From contig NC_089456.1 in assembly GCF_026210795.1 (NCBI RefSeq), positions 2,792,501 to 2,856,500 of the forward strand: DNA of 64,000 nt, written 5' to 3'. The stretch comes from Rhizophagus irregularis. Lineage: Eukaryota; Glomeromycota; Glomeromycetes; Glomerales; Glomeraceae. The notes beneath the pieces were generated by a model. The model saw nothing but the letters and a program-made list of their open reading frames with translations. It searched no databases and was not told the origin of the DNA. The translations under genes were made by a program, and so were the position numbers. This document shows positions 13,119 to 25,558 of the stretch, in pieces; position 1 is the stretch's first letter, and the number at the start of each line of letters is the position of its first letter.

Positions 13119-14859
13119 GTATTTGGTTTAATTTATCATACATTGTTATAATTTTATGTATGTAATATTAATTTTTAATTTATTTAATACAGTGAAATCG
13201 GATATGTACTTATTATTTTCTTTGAAAATAGGAATATTAATTTATTCATAGTTTATATTGTTAAATTGATTTGATAATTTCTTCATTATTGATAAATAAT
13301 GGGTAATTAGTGAATATTAATATACATTTTTATCTATTATTGGTGATATTGCAAATTAACAAAATATAGAATATAACGAAAAAAAATTTTATTATACTTA
13401 TTTCCAAATTAAACTTAACAATAATTCATTTTGTAATAGCAATAAATTTTAGTACTTAATATATTTGCTAGATGATTTTCGTATTATCATTAGATTTCTT
13501 TATCTGTTTCCGCAAATAATTCATATGTACAGTATATCAGATATTGTATAAGTTAATTAGAATTAAGAACAATAAACATATTTTATCAAATTTAATCAAA
13601 TAATATATAATTGGAATATATCTTCAGAACAGAGTAAGAGTAAAATCATCAATATTATATTACGAATGAGATAAAGCAATAAATTACTCCTAATATAAAA
13701 TAAATTTCTAATTATACATAAAGTACTAATGTTCGCTAACCTTAAGAAGTCATTTCAATATTTTTATTGATGCACTGCAGTTTAATAAAGGATAAATTTA
13801 TAAGTACAAAATTATAATAAACCTTTGATTATGAAATTTTACTTACAATTAATAATTTCGTAATAATATACAACACGTTATACAAAATATACAAAGAACC
13901 TATGAGCCTATAAATGTTAATAATTTAATATAATAGAAAATTGTTATAATTTAAAAATAATCTTTTAATATTATTTATCCAGATTTTCATAAAATTAGAC
14001 ATATAACATTTGGAACTAAATAAAAAATTTTGAATTTGTAATTTTTCATGATTATATTCATTATTACTTCTTTCCTTTACAGTTTTTACATATATATGTA
14101 TGTTAAAGAATCCTATGATACCTTGCGTTTATTAAATTATTATTTCAAATTTTTTCTTGATGGGAAAAAAACTTTTTTTTCCCGAAATGCATAATTATTA
14201 ACGGGACGACCGGGACGTGAACGGTGAACGTGTCACAAGAATTTAATTGACTGCGTGACTAGATTTTAAAAATTGTCATTATTTAAATCACGTATATTTA
14301 TTATTTATAATGTCAGATCAATAATCTTACATTGTTTTTCACATATCATGTATCTCAGATTCTTGAAAACAAAGAAAAAAGGTAATAAAAACGACCAGAT
14401 GTGAAATTAAAAAGGAGGAAAGAATAAAAAGGAGTAAAACAACTCAGAGAAAAAAAGGTGATAGTGGTATGGTATAAAGAAAAGAAATTAAACCACCCAC
14501 AAAAATAATGAGATCGTATAGACAAAGGCATTATAAGGAACGTGATGAGAGGTCCAAAAGTACTAAGAAAATTTTTTAATATGTTTGAGCAGTTATTCTT
14601 TAAACGGGTTAATTGCTCTAAGAAGCTCTAGTCTCATTGAGCTGAATAGTTTTTTATAGCTACAGAAATTATGAATGAAATTTTTTACAAGGTATCAAAA
14701 AATAAATCTTTAAAATTCTGCATACTGACTTCTCATAATTATGGCCTACCTTTTGAAGCTTTTTGAAATTTAAAATTTAATGAAAATATCAAAAAAAAAA
14801 TTTTAATATTATTTTAAAAGTAACTAAAGACTACGAGACAATTTAAAAAGAACAAAAAT
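13119..14859. other. AT-rich intergenic region
   Basis: I see no gene. At 14195-14235 there is a short GC-richer stretch with CGGGACG repeats. The end of the region is the 3' flank of the minus-strand kinase gene. Confidence 0.4.
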
Positions 14860-17800
14860 TTATGGAAAAAAAACTCTCATATCATCAAATTTATCAATAC
14901 TACTTGCACTAATAGTATTACTTGAAGAACTTCGTATTCTATAAAAACTTTCCCTAGCTTCATGATTTCCCTGTTTAGCAGATTTATTATACCAATACAT
15001 TGCTTTAAATGTGTCAAATAATTTGTCATTTTCACATATAAATCCAAGATTGTATTGAGCTACGCTAAGTCCATCATATCCATCTCCTGCTTTCTCATAG
15101 AAATTATAAGCCATTTTCTTGTTAACTTTGGTCGCAATTCCTAAATAATAAAAATCTCCCAACACAAGAAAAGAATTGGGATGATTTTGATTATTTAGCA
15201 GCCAGTCAAAAATTTCTTTTGAAGTCACATAATGATCTTTAAGATAATCAAGAACTTTCTGTTTTTTATTTTCATCATATATCTTATAAGGAAGAGTAGC
15301 TATTCCTTGAACTATATCATATATCTTATAAGGAGAAGCAGCTATTCTTTCAACCATATCTTTCTTTAAATTATTATGTAATGAATGTGATGAATTACTA
15401 ATAGGTGTCCAATGTTTTGTGGTGTTATTACTAATTAGTACTTTTAATCTAGAAACTACAACTTGGATTGTTGGACGATCATCTGGTTCATGTTTCCAAC
15501 AATCTATGAAATTTTAATTCGTTAACAATACTAGCAATGTGATTAATATTACTGCAAATCTTAACTTTTGAATATATTTACCAGTATAAATATTTTCATA
15601 GTCCTCAGGTGTATTTGGGATAGGGACTTCTCTAAGACCTTTCGGAATATTTACAATTAAAAAATACTTGCTTTTACTCTCGAAAGGTAGCCGATCGCTT
15701 GATATCTCCCATAGAAGTACGCCAATACTATAAATATCGCTCTTCTCATTTAAGGAGTATTTATTACCCGTGAATTTTTTTGGATCAACATACTGAACTA
15801 CGCCGGCTGATGATACTGATTCTTTAATCCCATAATCAGCCAATTTGATAGTACTTTGATGGACGAACACATTTTTGGAGTTCTATTATCATCATTATTT
15901 ATATAATTAATTAAATTATAATTTCATATTTGTAAATATATTATAATATACAATTTAATATAGATAGATTACCAAGTCACGATGAATAATATTCTCCTCA
16001 TGTAAATGTAATACTGCGCAAGCTAATTGATGCGCCATTTTAAATTTATTATTCCATGTGAGTTTTTTAAAATTTCCCTTTAGATATTCTCGAAGTGTAC
16101 CACTGTCGGCATATTCCATTATCAGCATATATATCGTTGAACTATTATTTTGAATTACTTATAAAAAAAATTGTTTAATTTATTTAGATTATTACAAGCA
16201 AGAAATATCAAAATTATTATACCTGTTTTTTTTTTTTTTAATAGTAACGCATTTTATTAATTATTTAAATATTATACCTGTTGTAATGCCATAAAATTTA
16301 ATAATATTATCATGATTAAATATTTCGCGTTGGATTTTAAGCTAAACGATAGATTTTTTTAATTAGAAATGTATTTATAATAAAAACGTAAACATATATT
16401 ATAATGTAATCACCCCATAGACAATTTTTTTAGCCGTGAAGTCGTCAAGAGATTTTAGTACCAAAATATTATGAGAACTTTTCCAGTTTGTTCGATAAAC
16501 CTTTCTGCCAATTACTTTTAAGTTAGAAAAGTTTTTAAAATCGTAATGTTTAATATTCTTTTTTGAAATAGCATCTTCAATCCAATTTATCCACTCTGGT
16601 ATTTAAATAAAGAATCCAATTAGTTTTTTTATATGTATATACAAAATAAACATAACAGAATTAAATAACTTACCTTCTATAATATCATTAGTTATTAAAT
16701 AGTTACGAAAATAAAGGATTTAATTATTTTAATTACGCAAAAATACAGTTCATATTATTTATTTACCTTTATATTTTTCGGTACTTCTCGAAACTAATTT
16801 TTCAAATAAAGAATTTAGTTAATACAAATTATAAATATTCAATAATGTAATAAAATTAAATAACATACCTTCAAAATTATTATTAATTATTAAATAGTTA
16901 TTTAAAATAGAAATTTATATATATAGTTATTTGAATATTATGTAAAATACAGTATAAAATAAATGATCCGATAACTTACTATCTATTGTTTTATTAACCA
17001 CTAAAATCGTGTAGAATATAACAAAAAGAGTTAATCAAATTATGTGACAACATGAAAAAAAAACTACTCAAAATACCTTTATCATTTGGTTCAAGTTGAA
17101 TATTAAGTGATTGGCTTACAATAGAATCATTATGTCGAACATTGACAGAAACTACATTTTTATTACTTTCATTAAATAAACTTCCATTAAAATTTTCCTC
17201 ATTTAAAATATGTCCTATTAGATCTAAAGAACATTCACTTTCTTCCGCATTGTCAATTTTCAAACTTTTGTAGTTTGTAGATAGAATAAATACGCGCATA
17301 TCTATTTCATCATTATCTTCATGATCAGAATAATTATCAGGAGAACTTGAACTACCTGATTGAACTCTACGAGCTGATTTAATTTGAAAACTAATAGATT
17401 TATCTTTCCATTCAACTAACTTAATAATATTATTAGGTTCATAGCTTATTGATGAATGATTTGCATGCACAAAAACAATGTATCCTTCATGTAAAGTAAA
17501 GGAACTATCGAAAGAATAATTTAACATATCAGGTTGCAATTTAATACTTTTTTTAATATAATCAACTTGTAATTCTCGATTATTTGGACTAAAAACAGAT
17601 AATTGAGAAGGTTTTCCGATAACAACCCATGAAATATAACATCCTGTTATATCGATGCTTGTTTCTTCTACTTTCTTTATTATCGCATAAAATCCATTAA
17701 AATCATATAGTCCAAAATTAACATAAATTTCTTCCAATCCCTTCGATTTTGATTTATCTTTTGTAAATATTGATCCAAATACTTGATAATTTTCACTTTC

Positions 17801-20469
17801 AAATGGCGATTCAAAATCAATACGTTTGTAGTGATCTTCATTATTAATATTTAAATCCTTTAAATCAGTAATTCCTGTCATTACAATTCTATAATTATCT
17901 TTTAATATATCATCGATTTTTCTTTGTTGCTCAACTCCAAGAATCTTATAAAGGGGAATAATATTATCAAATTTAACAATTTCTAGATTGTTATCAGTGG
18001 TTTGAATCCAATTATGTAAGTTATTTTTTTCAACAACCCTTCCCTTTTGAGTTAATAGATATGAAATATTTAAATTATCTAACGACTCAAGTATTTTATT
18101 ATCATCATTAACTTCGCCAAATGTATTAGGTGAAGAGAAATCTTGTAAAATATTTTTAAGGCACCTTCCTAATACAAATCTTTGTGGAAATAAATGACCG
18201 TATTCATTAAATACGTCTTGCAAAGTTTTCAATGGCTTCATATTATTAAGTGCTTCTTCTATAGCTTGCTCAAATTCTTCTGTAGGCTTTATACTACCTG
18301 CATTTAAAAGAATTTCACGTTTCTCACATTTTACTAAAACATGATTACAACCTTTATAACTTTGATCATCATTCTTAATAAATGGGAAAGTGCTTAAATT
18401 TTCAATTGAAAAAATATGGTTGGAAAACAAAGTAAATTCTAGTTTTGTTGACGGTTTGATTAATTCCAAATAAAATTTATTAATAGAATTGACTTCAGGA
18501 ATTTCAGTGATGTTAATGGGAACTTTCTTACTGATTTCTATTTCGTCATTTTTATTTATTATTAATCCTTGAAAAAGGTTGATATTCCTGGTCCAAATAA
18601 TTAAATTATCATTCACAGCATCTTCAACCCACTTTTTTAAGCTTAACTTTTCTTTAAAATTAACGACTCCAGGTTGTTTTTCTTTAAGAATTTCAGGATC
18701 ACTGTCTACTAATGATTTATGGAGTCTTAATTGAGAAATGGAAACGAGGTTATCATAAGAAATTATATCAACCTTTTTTTTTTGATATAAATTATTCATC
18801 CAATTTACTAAATTTTCATGAGTATCTAACCTCTCCCCATCCAACGCTACTAATTCTGGTAAAAGATTCAAGGTGACTAAATTACTGAATTGGATTTCCG
18901 TAGAATATTTAGCCGAATAATACACACACAATAAATAATATTTTAAAATATCGATTTGTGTTGGTGCAGCTAAATTAAAATTTTTAATAAATAATTTACC
19001 ACCAGCTATAAACTTTCTTGCAAGATAATCTCCATACAATATCTTTTCATCATTTGTATATTCTAAAAATGATTCTAACAAATTACCATTATAAATGATT
19101 TCAGCAACGGGGAAATTAATGCATGTGTCCAATTCTAAATCATTATCTTCAGAATTAATACATGTGTATACTAAAGGTTGTCCCTTATATAAATTAATTT
19201 TTAATTCGCCATCTTCAGCAGTAACTCTTTGTATGCTTGACTTTATGTCGGTCCCGTTTAAAACTAAACCATGATTTAACTTAAATTGTCTAATTATTTG
19301 TTGTGGCGAAGTATTAAATATTTCCAAGGTAATTTTCGCAGTACGTGAACCGTCTATTACTCGAGCTCCATTAATATCGGACTGTAATTTCAATTGATAT
19401 AAAATTTCGTAAACTTCATTTATTTCAGGCCTCATACTTGGACCAACTTTCCAACACTGTTGATAAAGTTGTAGATATTCTGAAGGTGTATTTGCAACTG
19501 GTTCCTCTCTCTCTCCATTTAAAAGTTTATTTTTTATATGATCTAAATCAAATTCCTTTTGCGTATAGTCAAAAAATGGAGGACGTCCGCTTGATAACTC
19601 CCATAAAAGAACACCCAAGCTATAAATATCAGATTTCATATCTCGCTCATAACTTGGATTACGAAGATACTGTGGTTCAACATAAACTATTTTTTCAGAT
19701 GCAACTTCTGCCGCTTGTTTGAGTATTTTTAAGTCCGCTATCATCACTGTACCATTATTAACTAAGACGTTGAACGCATGCTTAATGATTGAACAATAAT
19801 CAATATTAATGAAGGTATTAGATAACCAAATAATTAATTAAAAAATCTAAAAATCTTACCAAATTTCCATGAACTATTTTTTCGGAATGTAAATACATTA
19901 ACCCACGAGTAATATCAAGTGCAATTTGTAATTTGTCGCCCCATCGTAATGTATACTGTTTGGTTTTCAAATAATCCCTCAAATTTCCTTTATTTGCATA
20001 TTGCAAAACTGAAAAATAATTGCCATATGAGTCTATTATATTAAAATTTAACATAATTGGTGAGATAATCAGAATAAAACGCAATAAAACTTTATTTTAA
20101 ATTAATAGATTTAAAACAGACCTCTCGTCAACCCGAGAAAATGATTGATGTTTGAATGATCAATTTTACGTAAAACTTTTAACTATTTTATTAAAAAAAA
20201 TTAGTAAATTTCTTAATAATTAAAGTTAAAATAATTCATACCTTGGCAACAAATTCTATAAATTCGCTTTCAGAAATTTTTGAATTATTCAAATTTTTTA
20301 ACACAATAATAATTTTTCGACTCTCCCAATTTGCTTTTTTTAAGGGTTCATGAGTTCCATGAATTATTTTATCAATATTTTCTAGATTACTAAATTCATT
20401 AAAATCAGAAAAATCAATATCTTCCCCAATAATAATCTTTTCATCTACCCATTCTTTCAAAAATTTCAT
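14860..20469 (-). CDS. pseudokinase - MACPF-like - kinase - Sel1-like fusion protein
   Basis: Minus-strand exons: 20469-20242, 20182-20122, 20032-19860, 19780-17077, 17000-16980, 16793-16767, 16676-16674 (3 nt), 16595-16414, 16341-16278, 16157-15973, 15882-15582, 15503-14860. Every junction has GT/AG and phases agree throughout, giving about 1530 aa. Kinase 1 (about 1-245) has HGN151-153 in place of HRD and DLK at 170-172 in place of DFG, so it is a predicted pseudokinase. The large fourth exon then encodes a MACPF-like domain with the signature YGHLFPQRFVLGR (about 18165-18203). Kinase 2 (about 1075-1310) has the β3 lysine, HRDL at 1213, N1220 and DYG at 1232, but a shortened glycine loop. 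A helical Sel1-like tail (about 1350-1480) ends the protein. The paralogue at 61678 stops after the MACPF-like part, so this is either a fusion or two adjacent genes; exon 4 read through would end at 16994. Exons 5-7 are tiny and lie between introns of the same repeat family as 5073-6562. Confidence 0.65.
16596..16979 (-). repeat. cluster of homologous introns with a 3-nt exon
   Basis: On the minus strand, introns at 16979-16794, 16766-16677 and 16673-16596 share the GTAAGTTATTTAATTCTGTT start and the AACTAAATTCTTTATTT block seen in the array at 5073-6562. One junction is AG, AAG, GTAAGT (3-nt exon, 16676-16674). A second AAG before GTATGT at 16871-16869 is preceded by TG rather than AG, as if its acceptor had decayed. 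Confidence 0.65.
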
Positions 20470-20718
20470 TATGAACTATTTGTGATCGGCACCCGAAATA
20501 TTTTGATCAACGTTTTTTTTTTTTTTAAATAAATATTTTTCAACCCTAAATTTTTGTTGACCAACCCAAACTTTATTTGCCGTACACAACTATACATGTG
20601 ACTATCAAAATCATCAACAGTGTAACGTTGATGATAATTAGGGAACCAATTTATTGTGATACGTTAAACAAGCTTTTATTTATATGAAGTAAACGTAAAA
20701 AATTTTTAATTTTAAAAA
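20470..20718. promoter_or_regulatory. shared divergent promoter region
   Basis: The 249 bp between two head-to-head start codons (20469 on minus, 20719 on plus) must hold both promoters. It is AT-rich with a T/A homopolymer at 20513-20526 and a GTTGATGATAATTAG-like block. No specific operator is recognised. Whether the two genes are co-regulated is inference from position. Confidence 0.4.
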
Positions 20719-22728
20719 ATGTCTTCAGAAAAAATTATAGTACTTATTAAAATTATAGGAAACTCATTATTACAAAGTCCTATTCTTAAAATATTAAATC
20801 CAGATGATTATTTATCTGATATTCGTAAAGAACTTGAAAATGGTAATATCATTAATGATATGCTATTATTTTCAAAAGAAGTAAATGATGAATTCGGTGA
20901 GATGAAACGTGAAGATGAAGAAAATTTCTATTTGAAAGATATTATAAAAGTTGAAGATGATGATCAAAATATTTTATATTTAAAACGACTTTATTGGAAA
21001 TATTTGAGTAATCAATGTAAACTAGATTATGGACGAATTATGAGTTTTGATGGAATTAAAATAGCTGAAAAGCAAGCATATACGATGAATGAATGTGAGT
21101 TGAATGAAATTAATAGTTATAAAAGAGGTCGACTTGAATTTGAGTCAAAAGAAGATTGGATGAAGAAAACAAATTTATTTGTTAATGTTGATGGAATTAA
21201 CGTAACGAATTTTGCAAAGTTAGGATTATCAATTGAAGGTTTACGAAATAAGAGTTTTAGTAAAGAAATTATGACAGCTTATCAATATACAGAAATCGGT
21301 AAAGTATCATTGAAATTTAGTAAATCAAATTTGAGAAGTTTAAAATTAACTGACGAATTTAAAAATGATTTGATTGATGCTATACAATCCAATGATCCTA
21401 AAAAATTTGAAAAAATTACCAAAGAATATGGTCAGTTCATCCCAACTGAAGTTATTTTAGGGGGAAGAGTTTATTTTAATGACATTAAAAAGTCATTAGA
21501 TAATTCTGAAGACACTTTTAATGGTGCTTCTGGAAGTATAAGTGTTGGATCTTTAAATACTAGTATAAAGTATAATTCTGGCGATTCAGAGAAAACTTCA
21601 AAATTCTATAGTTTTAATCGTATGGGATTACTTGGAGGAAAACATTCTGATGATGAAAATTTTGATGAAAAAGATTGGATTGAATCTTTGAAAGATTATC
21701 AAAATTGGGATTGTATAGAATTCAAAAATCCCATAAGCATTTTTCAACTCTTGTCTGATGATTTACCTGATAATTTACAGGATTTGCGTAAAAGAACCTA
21801 CCAATCTATCGGAAAAAGAATCCTATATACTAGTATTGAAGATTGTGATTATTATTTAAATGAACCTGGAAGATATCGAACTTTTGAGTTACAAAATATT
21901 CCACAAAATAACTTAGAAATGATTCAAAATGAGGAAGCAGATTGTGATATTTTTGCATCAGTTATTGATACTAATGAGAATTCAAAAAATGTTTTTTTTG
22001 ACTGTCACATTCTTAGAAAACCAAAAACAAAACCAAGTATTATAATTCATGGTATTCAAAAAAATTTTCAAAAACATAAATATAACTTGAGAATTAAGAT
22101 AATGGTTATTGGATATGATATAGATTTTAATTTCATACTTCCGGATACTATTTGTGTTGAATTAGTAAAAACTGTTTACGATCCACAAATTCCCTGTGAA
22201 TTTCATACTATACCATTACAGCAAGAACTTGATTCAATGCTTGCAAGTTGTATTCCTTTCTTTGGAATTCCCATATTCAGTAATTTGGACTCTTCAAATA
22301 AGTCCATTATCATTGGACATAAGTTTCGTAACACCCAATCAGATAACAAATATAATGTAGATGTGTATTCTTATTGTGTAAAAAAAAAGTGTTTCGATAT
22401 ATTACCACAATTCACTTTTTGCACACTTTATATTTCTAATTATCCCACTTCTTCTAGTTCTTATGCATCACTTCCTTTTAAATTTAAATTATTGAAAAGT
22501 CCATTTATAGATCTCAATACTATTAGTATAAATCCAAAATGTGTTAGTTTATATTTATCAAAAAATAACAATTATAAACCAATGTTTTTGAATCAAAAAG
22601 TTAACCAAATTAAGATAAAATATCTCAATTGTAATTGTAAGAACACGTGTTTTGTTTGTAAGAACAAAACATTAAAAATATCCAAAAATGAAAGTAACGT
22701 TGAATGTGTATTATTTAATTATTCATAA
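20719..22728 (+). CDS. MACPF-like (perforin-fold) domain protein
   Basis: Single-exon gene of 669 aa. Start ATG 20719 is supported by the paralogue at 58807, which begins with the same MSSEKI. Residues about 233-252 carry KEYGQFIPTEVILGGR, which resembles the MACPF/CDC core signature (YGTHY....LGG). A similar block is in the fusion gene next door, and both also share a W..N...I.F..P..I..L segment and a later β-rich region around a VIGYD strand. The C-terminus has a Cys-rich NCNCKNTCFVCKNK stretch (about 635-650), possibly metal-binding. No signal peptide or obvious transmembrane segment is seen, so a cytosolic pro-form is likely if the domain forms pores. The MACPF call is from motif recognition only. 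In Rhizophagus this family is usually left as a domain of unknown function. Confidence 0.7.
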   Translation: MSSEKIIVLIKIIGNSLLQSPILKILNPDDYLSDIRKELENGNIINDMLLFSKEVNDEFGEMKREDEENFYLKDIIKVEDDDQNILYLKRLYWKYLSNQCKLDYGRIMSFDGIKIAEKQAYTMNECELNEINSYKRGRLEFESKEDWMKKTNLFVNVDGINVTNFAKLGLSIEGLRNKSFSKEIMTAYQYTEIGKVSLKFSKSNLRSLKLTDEFKNDLIDAIQSNDPKKFEKITKEYGQFIPTEVILGGRVYFNDIKKSLDNSEDTFNGASGSISVGSLNTSIKYNSGDSEKTSKFYSFNRMGLLGGKHSDDENFDEKDWIESLKDYQNWDCIEFKNPISIFQLLSDDLPDNLQDLRKRTYQSIGKRILYTSIEDCDYYLNEPGRYRTFELQNIPQNNLEMIQNEEADCDIFASVIDTNENSKNVFFDCHILRKPKTKPSIIIHGIQKNFQKHKYNLRIKIMVIGYDIDFNFILPDTICVELVKTVYDPQIPCEFHTIPLQQELDSMLASCIPFFGIPIFSNLDSSNKSIIIGHKFRNTQSDNKYNVDVYSYCVKKKCFDILPQFTFCTLYISNYPTSSSSYASLPFKFKLLKSPFIDLNTISINPKCVSLYLSKNNNYKPMFLNQKVNQIKIKYLNCNCKNTCFVCKNKTLKISKNESNVECVLFNYS

Positions 22729-22881
22729 GGTATTGCTTTTATTGTTTATTACAATATTTTTATTATTAGGGGATGAATATGTACATAATTAATTATTAAA
22801 TTAATTGGATTTTTGGCTTATATTTATTATTTCATAAAATAGCAACTACTTAAAATTCAGATTTCATACATGTTTTATTAA

Positions 22882-24771
22882 GATCGGTCTTGGGACCGAT
22901 GTCGGTCCTCACACCGGTCTTTATATTAAAAATAATCTATATACTAAATAAAGTAATTTAACTAACTGTTAGTGCGCATCTTATAAGAAAGACCAATTTT
23001 ATAATTCGTTTTATTTAATTTGCACTTTGTATACTTTATTAGAGTATTTTCGATATGTTAGCAGTATCCGACTGATAATGATTTGCAAAAATATATATTG
23101 TAAATCTGACATTATAAATCTCGGATAAAAATACATTTTCCACGATTTTATAAACGCGTTTATATACATTAGTGTTTACTTTTAATTAAGTTTATTCTCC
23201 AAATGAATGAAAAAATCTTGACAGCAAAAATCCTAATTAAAAACTATCTTGAAAAATTTTTTTTTTTTTAACGAAAATTTTCTTTTTCTTAACTGCTAAA
23301 GAAATTTTTTTTTCTTTTTAAATTTTTATTTTAATTATAATAATTAATTACTCGCAACCTAATTTTAATTTTATTTTTATTTTTAATCCATGTGAACACG
23401 TAACGTTCACGCTACAAATTACAAGAACAAACTATACGTATGTCAAAAGTAATTCAAATCAAAACGTAAACAAAACTGCCAAAATGACAGCGCCACCCTG
23501 GTATCGAAAGTCAAAACACACAAAGGCATAAAAAGCATTACTCGCACGCCTAATAATTATTAATGGATAATAGTTATATTTATATCATACATCATGTGAC
23601 ATATTTGAAAAAACCCAGGCGATTTTTTAAATTTTAAAAACATATTAATATTTAATTGTACAAAAAATATATCATTTAATTGTATTTATTATAGTTATTA
23701 TAATGAAATTTATTTGTGAACATAGTCCAAGTGTAAGCACCGTTCTTAAAAAAATAAAATAAAAAGGAATGTTAATAGCGTTCCTAAATTAAAAGAAACA
23801 AAGTTCCCAATTCCCACATATCTCCTCAACCTACTATTCTAAATCCAGGAGCCGTACCTAAAGTAAAAAATCAAAAAAGGAATGTTAATAACATTTCCAA
23901 TTAAAAATTCCCCTCCCTTCCCATTATACTTACAATTCAATGTCAGATATTCAAAAGGCCGAAGTTAGGAGGCATCCCTAAGAAAAAAAGAAGAAAGGAG
24001 TATTAGTTACGCTCCAATTAAAAAAAAGAAGTTCACCAGTTCCCTATTACCTTAATCTCAAAGTCCAGTTTGTAAATTCGTCTAACAATCCTACAAAAAG
24101 GAAAAGAAGACGTTAGAAACGTTTCTCCTAAAAAAGAAACAACTAAATACACTTCCCCCCACTTAAAAATAATTTCCCAAAGTTCAGTTCGTATATTTCG
24201 TTTAACATCCTACAAAAAAAATTAATAAAAAAAAAAATTTTTTTAATAATGAAATATAAAAATTACAGTATACAAATTAAAAACAATTCAGTTTAAAAAA
24301 CTGAAATTTAAAAGAAAAAAAAAAGGTTTTATAAAAAAATTCCGATAGTACCTACTACCAGACCAAAATAAAAAAATAAAAAAAAAACATTAATATGTTT
24401 CTTTAAAATAACTAAAAAAAATTCAAGGAGTCCAGCGTACCAAGAAAATAAAGAAAAAAATGAGTCTTAATGTCCAAAGTAGTATATAACTAAGACTTCC
24501 GAAGTCTGAAGTCCGAACTTAATTTTTTTTGAAAAAAAATAATTTAAAAAAAAGACCGATGATCCTTGAATTATTTATTTATTTTATTTATTTTATTTTA
24601 AGGCTAGTCAGGAGAATACATTGATAATAATTAGAACTAATAAAAATAATTATAAAAATAACACAATGTAGAAACCGATGATCCTTGAAAACCACGGTCC
24701 TTATAAAGACCGATGGTCTTGGGTCACGTGATAAAGGACCGGAAGACTGCGGTCCTACACTCAGTCCGATT
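22882..24771. mobile_element. putative element with GACCG subterminal repeats
   Basis: The left end (22882-22922) has ATCGGTCTTGGGACCGATGT and CGGTCCT. The right end (24660-24771) has several GACCGATG, GGTCCTTATAAAGACCG and GGACCG copies in inverted orientation, ending in AGTCCGAT. No transposase ORF is present. Boundaries are approximate and no target duplication is clear. It encloses the minus-strand cassette array at 23690-24460. Confidence 0.4.
23690..24460 (-). ncRNA. short-exon / intron cassette array, copy 3
   Basis: On the minus strand, T-rich acceptors are followed by short GC-richer segments and new donors. One clear exon is 23977-23934, between a TTTTTTCTTAG acceptor and a GTAAGTATAATG donor; the following intron 23933-23858 contains ATGTTATTAACATTCC and ends TTACTTTAG. 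Similar GGAAC..TTAAC..TTCC blocks recur at about 23770, 23890, 24000 and 24110. It matches the arrays at 35100-36200 and 38580-39450. No coding frame runs through the exons, so a spliced non-coding transcript or a repeat element is possible. Confidence 0.45.
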
Positions 24772-25558
24772 TTTTAGAGTGTGGGCCGGAGTCTTTCAGA
24801 ACTGTTAACCATCTTTAGCCATTGTGTAGGTTCATGACAAAAGTTATTTTTTTGAATATATACTTTTACAATTGAGTGTGCGACAAAATCTGTATAATTA
24901 AAAAATTGTTAAGGATGTACATACTACATATGACTGTGGTAGCCAATCTTTAAACTAATATGTTTCCAGGATTTTTTTTATTCTTGATTAATACTAAATT
25001 AATTTATTGTACTTTGTTCGCGGGCATTTTCACTCTCTTAGTTGCCGCAATTAACCAGCTATATAATAGTAATTTTTTTATTTTTTGCCGTTTAGATTAG
25101 GATCGGTGATCAAGATCGAAATAAATGTGATTTGTGTAATTTTATCAAGTTAGAATAAATAAATAAACATTAATTAACAACCTTACATCAAGTTCTATCC
25201 TTTTGCCTAAAAATCCAGATTCCAGATGCTAAAAAAATGGAAAAAAAAGGTTAATTACATAAGCAACAAAAATATAAATACACAATAAAAATGGACATGA
25301 ACCAACTTAGTATGTGGCAAAATATTAGAAAGACTTACTAGGAAGGGTGACAATAACATGGATTTGTGCATTTTTTTGAGTTTTAAAATGTTCTGCAATA
25401 TGAAAAATTGGGTTCAAATTTCAAAAATATCATTTTCATCATCAATGGAAATTTGCAACCTCATAGAAAGATGATGTTCTATCAGGCTTGATATCAACTA
25501 TAAATGTCTGTGTAAAAATATCTTCACCTAAAACAAGTAATTTACCATGATATTAGTA
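24772..25558. other. intergenic region
   Basis: No gene is supported. The sequence is AT-rich. Confidence 0.35.

Noticed and set aside
19438..19722. 94-codon plus-strand frame
   Set aside because: Antisense shadow of the kinase C-lobe in the minus-strand fusion gene.
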